DNA of 33,744 nucleotides from Limiplasma sp036652695 (GTDB taxonomy: Bacteria; Bacillota; Clostridia; Christensenellales; Aristaeellaceae). Below, piece after piece: positions 24,008 through 30,981 of this stretch; within the stretch, counting starts at the first letter, position 1, and every line of letters begins with the position of its first letter. The stretch covers positions 1 to 33,744 of the forward strand of contig JAVVVJ010000025.1 of assembly GCA_036652695.1 (NCBI GenBank). The letters are read 5' to 3'. Made by a program: the position numbers and the translations under genes. The notes beneath the pieces were generated by a model that was not told the DNA's origin, searched no databases, and saw only the letters and a program-made list of their open reading frames with translations.

Positions 24008-24751
24008 ATGCGATACATCACCGAAAGCGAGCTGCGCGCCAGCTTTTCGCATGGCGTGCCAGCCTCCTATGAAATGCCTGCGGATGCGAAGCTCACGCCG
24101 GCGGCTCGCCAATATCTGATGGATTTACGGCTTTATCGCGTGGGCGCGCAGGGCGGCGCAAACGAAAGCGCCCTGCCGAACGAACGTGCAACGGCCTTGC
24201 ACGCCAGCAAGGGCGAGCATGGCGAAGGTTTGAGCGCAAAAGCCCGCGTTGGGCAAAAACCGGAGCACATGACCCATTTAACCAGCACCCGGCTGGTATG
24301 CAAGGCGCATCCGCGCATTGAGCTGCGTGGACGGCTGGATGCGCTGGAGGCCGAGCTGCTGCTTGTGCAGCTGGAGGCGCCAGCTGTGTTTGCCGCGCCG
24401 CTGGAAGATGCGCTTGAGCTGGTTCGGCAGACGCTCGCTGCGGATGTGAAGGAGCGGCCCATTCCGGATTGGCAGCTGGACGGCTTGACGGCTGAGCAAA
24501 TTCATCGCGCATCCCACCATCCGGAGGAGTTTGGCTATCCCGGGCATATTCAGCCCAGCGTTGCGCAAGGGCGTTTTCCAGCGTTGCTCAACCGCCTTCG
24601 CACCATGACGCGCGAGTGTGAGCTGTGCGCCGTGCGCGCCTATTTGCGCGAGAATGACACGCTGGAGCGTGGCGACGTAGTGCTTACGCTGAACCGCCTT
24701 TCCAGCTACTTTTATGTTTTGCAGCTTCGCGCGGCGGCGGGAAAGGCATGA
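24008..24751 (+). CDS. eutT: Corrinoid adenosyltransferase EutT (form without the CCxxC metal motif)
   Basis: A 247-residue EutT homologue. The N-terminus YITESELRAS and LTPAARQYL, and the C-terminal LNRLRTMTRECELCAVRAYL and LNRLSSYFYVLQLR, align by eye with enteric EutT. It makes adenosylcobalamin for EutBC from ATP and reduced corrinoid. The HX11CCXXC metal-binding motif known from Salmonella EutT is absent: the corresponding stretch (ALHASKGEHGEGLSAKAR) has no cysteine, so this is a metal-independent type or uses other ligands. ATG 24008 lies nine bases after GGAAAGGA; TTG 24005 directly before it is not preferred. Confidence 0.85.
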   Translation: MRYITESELRASFSHGVPASYEMPADAKLTPAARQYLMDLRLYRVGAQGGANESALPNERATALHASKGEHGEGLSAKARVGQKPEHMTHLTSTRLVCKAHPRIELRGRLDALEAELLLVQLEAPAVFAAPLEDALELVRQTLAADVKERPIPDWQLDGLTAEQIHRASHHPEEFGYPGHIQPSVAQGRFPALLNRLRTMTRECELCAVRAYLRENDTLERGDVVLTLNRLSSYFYVLQLRAAAGKA

Positions 24752-24796
24752 GCCCTTCCGATACCCGCTTGCAATGAAGAGAGGATGGTCATCAGG

Positions 24797-25711
24797 ATGG
24801 ATGCGGTTGAAACCATTGTGGCCGAGGTACTTCGCAGGCTCAAGACCGAAGGGGCAGAGCAGAAAACCTTGGCGCCAACGTCCCAATCTCCGGCGGCTGC
24901 GGTTTTGGGTATTCCAGCTGAGATGAGCGCGCGCCATGTCCACCTGACGGCAGCGGATATGAAGGCGCTCTTTGGGCAGGAGGAGCTGCCGGTGTCCCGC
25001 ATGATTTCCCAGCCGGGGCAGTACCTGTCCACGATGCGCGTCAGGCTCATTGGCTCCAAGGGGATCATCGATAATGTGGCGGTGCTGGGTCCGCTGAGAA
25101 GCGCAGCGCAAGTGGAAATTTCCGCGACCGACGCGCGTATGCTGGGCGTTGCCGCGCCTGTTCGCCTTTCGGGCGACCTTGCAGACGCAGGCATGGTTCG
25201 CGTGCAGGCGGGCGAAAACTTGATCTGCGTGCATGCCGCGATTGTCGCAAAGCGACATCTGCATATGCTCCCCTCAGACGCCGCGCGCTATGGCGTGCAA
25301 AACGGGCAGAGCGTATGTGTACGCGTGTTGGGCGCAAGACCGCTGATCTTGGAGGATGTGCCCGTGCGCGTGACGGAAAGCTCCGCGCTTGCGCTGCACA
25401 TTGATACCGACGAGGCCAACGCCGCTGGGCTTGGAAAAGATTGCCGGTGCGAAATCATTGGCAAGGAGAGCATCGACGCGGCAAAGGTTGTGAATGCCCC
25501 ATGCTCCGCTCCTGCCAGCGTTCCGTGCGCTGCGCCGTCGCCTGTCATCCCTGTTTTTGAAGGCAGGCTATTGACCGAGGAAAACGTGCGCACGCTCGCA
25601 AAAAACAAGATTATGGAGCTTCGTTTGCAAAAGCGTCAGCTGATTACCCCATTGGCGCGCGATACCGCCAAAACGCTTGGCATCAAAATTACAACGGAGG
25701 ATGGCCGATGA
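24797..25711 (+). CDS. pduL: Phosphate acyltransferase PduL with an extra C-terminal module
   Basis: A 304-residue protein. Residues 1-20 (MDAVETIVAEVLRRLKTEG) are an encapsulation helix, followed by a linker. The PduL core (about 44-235) has the metal-site histidines in SARHVHLTAADM and AKRHLHMLPSDA. It exchanges CoA of acetyl-CoA for phosphate inside the compartment, regenerating CoA for EutE and yielding acetyl-phosphate for ATP. Residues 255-304 (RLLTEENVRTLAKN, LITPLARDTAKTLGIKIT) are an added module; ordinary PduL proteins are near 210 residues. ATG 24797 follows GAGGATGG by eight bases, and the ATG inside that box (24785) is rejected. The stop overlaps the eutN start. Confidence 0.9.
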   Translation: MDAVETIVAEVLRRLKTEGAEQKTLAPTSQSPAAAVLGIPAEMSARHVHLTAADMKALFGQEELPVSRMISQPGQYLSTMRVRLIGSKGIIDNVAVLGPLRSAAQVEISATDARMLGVAAPVRLSGDLADAGMVRVQAGENLICVHAAIVAKRHLHMLPSDAARYGVQNGQSVCVRVLGARPLILEDVPVRVTESSALALHIDTDEANAAGLGKDCRCEIIGKESIDAAKVVNAPCSAPASVPCAAPSPVIPVFEGRLLTEENVRTLAKNKIMELRLQKRQLITPLARDTAKTLGIKITTEDGR

Positions 25712-25992
25712 TCATTGCGCAGGTGGTAGGCAACATTTGGGCGACTCGAAAAGAAGAATCGCTGGTTGGGCGCAAGCTGATGGTGGTGCAGCCCATGCGG
25801 TTGGATGGCACCGAGACGGGCGAACGCATGGTGGCTGTGGATACGATTGACGCGGGCATTGGTGAAATGGTGCTTGTGGCGGTTGGCAGCTCCGCGCGCA
25901 AAGCGCTGGGGCAGGAGGATTCGCCTGTGGACGCATCCATCGTGGCGATCATCGACATCCACGAGGTCAACCGTTCCGGCGGCAAAGCCTGA
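25708..25992 (+). CDS. eutN: Microcompartment vertex protein EutN (BMC-P pentamer)
   Basis: A 94-residue EutN/CcmL family protein: MIIAQVVGNIWATRKEESLVGRKLMVV, then DTIDAGIGEMVLVAVGSSARKA and DASIVAIIDIHEV. Pentamers close the vertices of the polyhedral shell. The ATG overlaps the pduL stop (ATGA), so it is translationally coupled. It is the only BMC-P gene in the window, enough for a complete shell. Confidence 0.95.
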   Translation: MIIAQVVGNIWATRKEESLVGRKLMVVQPMRLDGTETGERMVAVDTIDAGIGEMVLVAVGSSARKALGQEDSPVDASIVAIIDIHEVNRSGGKA

Positions 25993-26021
25993 TTGTGCTT
26001 GGAGAGGGGAACGCTGAAATC

Positions 26022-27338
26022 ATGAGCGAATTAGATCGTCTGCGCGAAGGCGGCGTGGTGGGTGGTGGAGGCGCGGGCTTTCCGCTGTGGAAAAAGCTAT
26101 CCACAAATGCGGAAGTTTTGCTGATCAACGGCGCGGAGTGCGAGCCGCTGCTGCGCAGCGATCAGTTTTTGATGCTGTATGAGGCAGATACGCTGGTGTG
26201 CGCGGCGAATCGCCTGCGGGAGCTGGTTGGCGCGGAGCGCGTCATGATCTGCCTCAAGGAGCACTACCATGCACAGCGCAAGGCGCTGGAGGCAGCCATT
26301 GCGAAAAAGGCGCTGCCAGTTTGCCTGCATGAGCTGCCGACGGTTTATCCGATTGGCGATGAGCAAGCCGTGGTGCGCAGTGCCACGGGGCGTACTGTGC
26401 CGCCGGGCGGTTTGCCGGGCGCGGTGGGCTGCACGGTGGTTAGCGTATCCACAGCGATCAACGCATGGCATGCGCTGGAGGGGACGCCGGTTACGCATCG
26501 CTTGGTGACGGTCGCGGGAGAGGTAAAGCGCCCGGGGTTGTATCGTGTGCCGGTCGGCACGCGGGTGAACGATGTTCTTGCGGCTGCTGGTGGGCTGAAG
26601 GAGCCTTGCCGATTGATGCTGGGCGGGCCAATGATGGGCGTGCCTCAGCCAGAGGGGAGCGACCCTGTGGTTACCAAGCTCTGCGGCGGAATCCTTGCGT
26701 TGCCTGTGGAGCATCCATTGCTGCACAAGGCGCTGCTCCCGCCGCAGCATGTGCGCAACCGTGCGCGCTCCGTATGCATTCAATGCCGCACCTGCACGGA
26801 TTTATGCCCGCGCTACCTTGCCGGACACCCGATTTACCCGCATCTTTCCATGCGTGCCTTCGCCATGGGCGAGACGCTTGAAAAGAGCGCGGCGCTGTGC
26901 ATGGATTGCGGCGTGTGCGAATTATATGCCTGCCCCATGGGCATCAATCCACGCGCGGTTCAGCGCGCCATGAAGGCGCAGCTGCGGGCGAGAGGGGAGC
27001 GCGACGCCTTTGAGCTCAGCCAAGCCAATCCCTTTGCCGATGGCAGGCAGGTACCAAGCGAGCGGCTGGCGGTACGCATTGGCGTAAGTCAGTATGCGTT
27101 TGAGGTGCCAGCGTTGGCTGTGGAGGTGGAGCCGGAGAGTGTGCGCATCCCAATGTGTCAGCATATTGGTGCGCCTGCGGCGCCATGCGTGGCTGTTGGC
27201 GATGAGCTGCACCTTGGGCAGCCCATCGGGCGCATGGCGGCTGGGGCGCTTGGCGCGGATGTACACGCGTCCATCAACGGGCGCGTCGCTGAGGTCACGC
27301 CGGAGGCTGTGCGCATCGAAAGGAGGGCGGGCGTATGA
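26022..27338 (+). CDS. pduS: PduS-like flavin/iron-sulfur electron carrier (RnfC family)
   Basis: A 438-residue RnfC-like protein. The N-terminal domain has VVGGGGAGFPLWKKLS and LLINGAECEPLLRSD, the FMN/NADH-binding region, followed by a SLBB-type segment (VAGEVKRPGLYRVPVGT). Two ferredoxin motifs follow: CIQCRTCTDLCP and CMDCGVCELYACP, sufficient for two 4Fe-4S clusters. PduS reduces corrinoids for the adenosyltransferase in propanediol compartments and contacts the shell protein PduT. Here it overlaps the PduT-like gene by four bases. ATG 26022 has GGAGAGGGG upstream; GTG 25995 in frame has no site. It could serve EutT or move electrons from NADH out of the compartment, or both. Confidence 0.9.
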   Translation: MSELDRLREGGVVGGGGAGFPLWKKLSTNAEVLLINGAECEPLLRSDQFLMLYEADTLVCAANRLRELVGAERVMICLKEHYHAQRKALEAAIAKKALPVCLHELPTVYPIGDEQAVVRSATGRTVPPGGLPGAVGCTVVSVSTAINAWHALEGTPVTHRLVTVAGEVKRPGLYRVPVGTRVNDVLAAAGGLKEPCRLMLGGPMMGVPQPEGSDPVVTKLCGGILALPVEHPLLHKALLPPQHVRNRARSVCIQCRTCTDLCPRYLAGHPIYPHLSMRAFAMGETLEKSAALCMDCGVCELYACPMGINPRAVQRAMKAQLRARGERDAFELSQANPFADGRQVPSERLAVRIGVSQYAFEVPALAVEVEPESVRIPMCQHIGAPAAPCVAVGDELHLGQPIGRMAAGALGADVHASINGRVAEVTPEAVRIERRAGV

Positions 27339-27880
27339 TTTCGCTTGGCTTGCTGGAAACCAACAGCATCGCGCGTGGCGTAGAGGCGGGGGATGCGATG
27401 CTCAAGGCCGCCGAGGTGAAGCTTGTAAAGGCTGGGCCAGTATGCCCCGGCAAATATACGGTGATCATCTGCGGGGAGGTGGCGGCGGTATCCGCTTCCA
27501 TGGATGTAGGCAAACGCTGCGCTGGCGAATCGCTGGTGGATGATCTGACCATTGCGAACCTTGATGAGCAGGTCACGGGCGCTATTAACGGCTGCATTTT
27601 GCCGCATCGCGTGCAAGCGCTGGGAGTGATGGAGTTCTTCACTATTGCATCGGCGGTTGTGGCGGCGGATCTTGCCGCAAAATGTGCAGATGTGCATCTC
27701 ATAGAGGTGCGGCTTGGGCTTGGCATCGGTGGCAAGAGCTTCGTGACACTTTCGGGCGAAGTGGCGGCGGTGCAGGCGTCCATCAGCGCGGGCATTGCGC
27801 AGGCGCAACAAAAGGGACTATTGGTGTCCACATGCGTGATTCCATCACCGCGAAAAGAAATTTTCGAGGCAATGCTATAA
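27335..27880 (+). CDS. pduT: PduT-like tandem-BMC shell protein with a pore cysteine
   Basis: A 181-residue tandem BMC protein: domain 1 (LGLLETNSIARGVEAGDAML to AASMD), domain 2 (ALGVMEFFTIASAVVAAD to AGIAQAQQ). Pore-loop cysteine C37, in AGPVCPGKYTV, corresponds to the PduT cysteine that holds a 4Fe-4S cluster at the trimer axis. The ATG overlaps the pduS stop (ATGA), matching the known physical partnership of the two proteins. Its likely role is electron transfer across the shell. The two halves differ clearly, as in other BMC-T trimers. Confidence 0.9.
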   Translation: MISLGLLETNSIARGVEAGDAMLKAAEVKLVKAGPVCPGKYTVIICGEVAAVSASMDVGKRCAGESLVDDLTIANLDEQVTGAINGCILPHRVQALGVMEFFTIASAVVAADLAAKCADVHLIEVRLGLGIGGKSFVTLSGEVAAVQASISAGIAQAQQKGLLVSTCVIPSPRKEIFEAML

Positions 27881-27902
27881 AAAATGAAATGAGGCCATAC
27901 AA

Positions 27903-28628
27903 ATGCAATGTGTTTACGGTCACCGCGGCGCAAGCGGATATGCGCCGGAAAATACGCTGGAAGCCTTCGAGATGGCGGCAAAAATGGGCGCGGCTGGCGT
28001 GGAGCTGGATGTTCACCTCACACGGGATGGCGAGCTGGTTGTTACGCATGATGAGAAGATTGACCGTGTGAGCAATGGTCATGGGTCTGTGATGGAGCAC
28101 ACGCTCAAGGAGCTAAAGGCGTTTCGCTTTAACAAAACGCATCCGGAATTTGAGCATGCCACGATTCCAACGCTGGGCGAGGTGTTTGAGCTGCTCCTTC
28201 CGCTGGGATTGCACATCAATATTGAGCTGAAAAACAGTCAGATTTTCTACCCTCAGCTAGAGGAAAAATGCATAGAGCTGGCGGCCAAGGTTGGCATGAC
28301 CGATCGTGTGCTGTATTCCTCGTTCAATCACTACAGCATCAAGCATATCAAGGATATTGCACCCTCCATTCCCTGCGGCATTCTGTACGATGCGACGCTC
28401 TACCACGCGTGGGAATACGCCAAGACGCTCAATGCAAACGCGTTGCACCCCATGTTTACTGAGCTGCTCATTGCGGATGAGTGCAAAAGCGCACATGCGC
28501 TTGGGCTGGAGGTAAACCCTTGGACGGTGAACGAGGAAAAGGACATGCGCATGGTATTTGCCGCGGGTGCGGATCGTGTGATTACCAACTATCCGGATCG
28601 CGCGTTGCGCGTGATGAACGAAAAATAG
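27903..28628 (+). CDS. Cytoplasmic glycerophosphodiester phosphodiesterase
   Basis: A 241-residue GDPD-family TIM barrel. The catalytic His/Glu set is visible: GHRGASGYAPENT at the N-terminus, GVELDVHLTRDGELVVTHDE, then INIELK and EVNPWTVN near the end. It hydrolyses glycerophosphodiesters such as glycerophosphoethanolamine to glycerol 3-phosphate and the free alcohol. There is no signal peptide. GAGG lies about ten bases upstream of ATG 27903, 22 bases after the PduT-like gene. Its position in a eut operon suggests it releases ethanolamine from phosphatidylethanolamine breakdown products, which is inference. GDPD enzymes also occur in unrelated settings. Confidence 0.88.
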   Translation: MQCVYGHRGASGYAPENTLEAFEMAAKMGAAGVELDVHLTRDGELVVTHDEKIDRVSNGHGSVMEHTLKELKAFRFNKTHPEFEHATIPTLGEVFELLLPLGLHINIELKNSQIFYPQLEEKCIELAAKVGMTDRVLYSSFNHYSIKHIKDIAPSIPCGILYDATLYHAWEYAKTLNANALHPMFTELLIADECKSAHALGLEVNPWTVNEEKDMRMVFAAGADRVITNYPDRALRVMNEK

Positions 28629-28648
28629 GCTGCCGGAGAATAAAGTCC

Positions 28649-28692
28649 GAAAGGCTTTTTCATGGTATGCCCGTGGTTTTGAAAGGGTGGTT
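28649..28692 (+). repeat. Copy 2 of the 44-base intergenic repeat
   Basis: It matches 21790-21833 with four substitutions. It ends in GAAAGGGTGGTT, the ribosome binding site of the amidohydrolase gene, and starts 21 bases after the phosphodiesterase stop. Confidence 0.8.
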
Positions 28693-28698
28693 CTATCC

Positions 28699-30270
28699 AT
28701 GAAAGCGTTTGTGAATGGCACTTTTGTATCCTGCGAGGAGGAAAACCAAGTTTTTGCTTGCATGGTGGAGGAAAAGGGCAAAATCCTTTGGCTTGGGAAT
28801 CAATTGCCCGAACGCTTTGCCAACGTGCCTACCGTTGATATGAACGGCGCGGCTGTGGTGCCAGCTTTTGCGGATACGCATATCCATTTTGAGAGCTTTG
28901 CGCTGTTTCATAACACCGTGGACGTGCGAGACGCCAAGGATATGGCGGATACCGGCCGCATACTGCGCGCCTACGCGGACACACATCCAAACGACAAGGT
29001 CATTCCCGCCTACGGCTGCACGGCGCATATCGTTGCGGAAAAGAGACTGGTCACGCGCGTGGATTTGGATGGGATGGTTTCTCGACCGCTGATGATCATC
29101 AAATATGATGGACACGCTGCCGTTTGCAACAGCGCGCTGTTGCAGCTGTTTCCGTCAGATGTAACCAGCGACCCGGGCTGCGATATGGAAACCGGCTGGC
29201 TATACCAAAACGCGTTCTATAAGGGGACAAACTTTATTACGGGGCAGATTCCCGTGCCACGCGTGCTTCGCGGATTGGTGGAGGCTTCCAACCACATGAC
29301 GCGCATGGGCGTGGGACTGATTCACACGGTGGAAGGCGTCGGCTACGCAGGAGATATCGACGTGGATATGATGCGAGCATGCCGCTATGGTCTGCCGCAA
29401 ACGTTCCGTATTTTTTTTCAAACGATGGATGTGAGCAAAGCGACAAAGCGGCATATGCGGCATATTGGCGGTTGCTTCAAACTGGCGCTGGATGGCTGCT
29501 TTGGCTCTGAGGATGCGGCACTTAGCGATGGGTACGCAAACAACCCCGACAATCATGGCTTTCTGGCGTATTCGCAGCAACAGGTGAATGCGTTTTGCCT
29601 TGCGGCCAACCGCGCGGAGCTGCAAATTGCCATGCATGCCATCGGCGACGCTGCTGTGGAACAGGCGATTGTGGGGCTGGAAGCTGCTCAGAGCGATTAT
29701 CCGCGCCCAGACGCCCGCCATATTATCATACATGCGGATTTGTGCAAGCCGGAGCATCGGCGGCGCATCAAGGCGCTGGGTGCGTGTATCGCCTTGCAAC
29801 CTGCGTTTCTGGATTGGCCGCAGGAACCAGCCAACTATCTGGAGAGCATCCTAGGGAAGGAGCGTGCAGACGCGATTGAGCCGCTACGCTCCTTGACGGA
29901 TGACGGCATTCTGCTTTCCGCTGGCTCGGACGGCCCTTGCACGTTACCAGATCCCATTGCTTCCATTCATATCAGCTGCAACCACCCAAATCCGGCGCAG
30001 TCGCTGACGCCGCTGGAAGCATTGCGTATGCACACGCTCAACGCCGCCAAAACCACGCATGATGAGGCGGAGCGCGGAAGCCTGACGGTGGGCAAGCGCT
30101 GTGATTTTACTGTGCTTGCGCAAAACCCACTAACGATGGAAAAAACCAAGCTGAAAGACAACCATGTGCTGGCGCTTTACATGGAGGGTCGCGAGGTCAA
30201 GCCTATGGTGTGCGGCACTCCCGGGCTTTTGTGGCGTTCGCTGATTGGAAAGCTGCAAGGAAAGGATTGA
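28699..30270 (+). CDS. Amidohydrolase, YtcJ-like (amidohydrolase family 3)
   Basis: A 523-residue metal-dependent hydrolase. The N-terminal beta domain leads into PAFADTHIHFE (H61 and H63), and later metal or catalytic residues appear in MHAIGDAAVEQA, HIIIHADL and SAGSDGPCTLPDP. The C-terminal beta strands (GSLTVGKRCDFTVLAQNPL) complete the fold. Family members cleave N-acyl or N-formyl amides and related bonds. There is no signal peptide. ATG 28699 lies eight bases after AAAGGGTGG; the in-frame GTG at 28687 is inside that box. It closes the eut operon and may release ethanolamine from an N-acyl derivative, which is inference. The true substrate is unknown. Confidence 0.8.
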   Translation: MKAFVNGTFVSCEEENQVFACMVEEKGKILWLGNQLPERFANVPTVDMNGAAVVPAFADTHIHFESFALFHNTVDVRDAKDMADTGRILRAYADTHPNDKVIPAYGCTAHIVAEKRLVTRVDLDGMVSRPLMIIKYDGHAAVCNSALLQLFPSDVTSDPGCDMETGWLYQNAFYKGTNFITGQIPVPRVLRGLVEASNHMTRMGVGLIHTVEGVGYAGDIDVDMMRACRYGLPQTFRIFFQTMDVSKATKRHMRHIGGCFKLALDGCFGSEDAALSDGYANNPDNHGFLAYSQQQVNAFCLAANRAELQIAMHAIGDAAVEQAIVGLEAAQSDYPRPDARHIIIHADLCKPEHRRRIKALGACIALQPAFLDWPQEPANYLESILGKERADAIEPLRSLTDDGILLSAGSDGPCTLPDPIASIHISCNHPNPAQSLTPLEALRMHTLNAAKTTHDEAERGSLTVGKRCDFTVLAQNPLTMEKTKLKDNHVLALYMEGREVKPMVCGTPGLLWRSLIGKLQGKD

Positions 30271-30302
30271 AGTCACAGATCGCTTCCATCCGGCAATGAG
30301 GC

Positions 30303-30335
30303 AAGCCCGGTTCACATCGCTTGAACCGGGCTTTT
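30303..30335 (+). terminator. Intrinsic terminator of the ethanolamine operon
   Basis: A perfect 12-base-pair stem (AAGCCCGGTTCA with its complement) and a CATCGCT loop, ending in TTTT. It lies 33 bases after the amidohydrolase stop and also sits just beyond the stop of the convergent gene at 30350. Confidence 0.85.
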
Positions 30336-30349
30336 GTTGCCCCATACGG

Positions 30350-30778
30350 TTAGAGAAAAGCTTTGAGCTTTTCCACATTGCTTTCCTCGGCGTGCTGCAA
30401 CCGTTGCATCAGAGCCAAAATATCCGACTCGGCATGGCAGTACTGCCGCTGCTTTTTGATCGCATCAACAATGCCCATATTGCTGCCCAGAATCATCATC
30501 TCGGCGATATGGGCGCTTGACTTATCGGAAAGCGTTTGCAGATTGATCATCCAATAGGTTTTAAAGGTGTCAAGCTTCGACAATCCTTTTTCATCCAATC
30601 CGTGTGTGCCCAGCAGCTCCGCGGCTTTTGCGTGCATAGCGGTATAATCGTGGTGCTGCGCTTGCAGACAGGTTTTAAAGGCTTCATCTTGACTGATGCC
30701 CAACAGCTGTTGGATGGTGTCAACCCCCATCTGCGCGTTCTGAACAACGAAGTTTAATAGTTCAGCGTTCCCATTCAT
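30350..30778 (-). CDS. Helical cytoplasmic protein of unknown function, 142 residues
   Basis: I do not recognise the family. The sequence reads as four or five amphipathic helices (ELLNFVVQNAQMGVDTIQQLL, EAFKTCLQAQHHDYTAMHAKAAELL, TYWMINLQTLSDKSSAHIAEMMILGS, DILALMQRLQHAEESNVEKLKAFL), consistent with a helical-bundle fold. Scattered His, Glu and Met residues would allow a metal site but no clear ferritin motif is present. ATG 30778 has AAGGAGTG six bases upstream; a longer in-frame form is rejected. Its promoter at 30873-30900 is the mirror image of the one driving the small rightward ORF. Confidence 0.65.
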   Translation of the reverse strand: MNGNAELLNFVVQNAQMGVDTIQQLLGISQDEAFKTCLQAQHHDYTAMHAKAAELLGTHGLDEKGLSKLDTFKTYWMINLQTLSDKSSAHIAEMMILGSNMGIVDAIKKQRQYCHAESDILALMQRLQHAEESNVEKLKAFL

Positions 30779-30872
30779 GAATATCACTCCTTCATACAGG
30801 TAATTGGTGATTTTTGCATGCATTGCGTAGATAGTATGTGCAGACTGATGGAAAATATCAGACGGTGAACGA

Positions 30873-30900
30873 CTAATACTAATCTAAGTCTAAAATGCAA
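30873..30900 (-). promoter_or_regulatory. Leftward promoter, mirror copy of the promoter at 30933-30960
   Basis: On the minus strand TTGCAT and TATTAG are spaced by 16 bases. 22 of the 28 positions match the rightward copy, including the block AGATTAGTAT between the boxes, which may be an operator. The -10 lies about 95 bases upstream of ATG 30778. Confidence 0.6.
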
Positions 30901-30932
30901 CGCAGACCACGGGCAAAAGATGCCATAGATGC

Positions 30933-30960
30933 TTGCGTTTTAGCGCAAGATTAGTATAAG
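30933..30960 (+). promoter_or_regulatory. Rightward promoter, mirror copy of the promoter at 30873-30900
   Basis: TTGCGT and TATAAG are spaced by 16 bases. It lies 22 bases upstream of the 42-codon ORF and shares the block AGATTAGTAT with the leftward copy. Confidence 0.6.
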
Positions 30961-30981
30961 GCAAAAGTAGCGAGGAGTGCA

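Noticed and set aside
21192..27880. Naming the whole locus a propanediol (pdu) compartment because of PduL, PduS and PduT
   Set aside because: No diol dehydratase (PduCDE) is present, whereas EutABC, EutL, EutE and EutT are.
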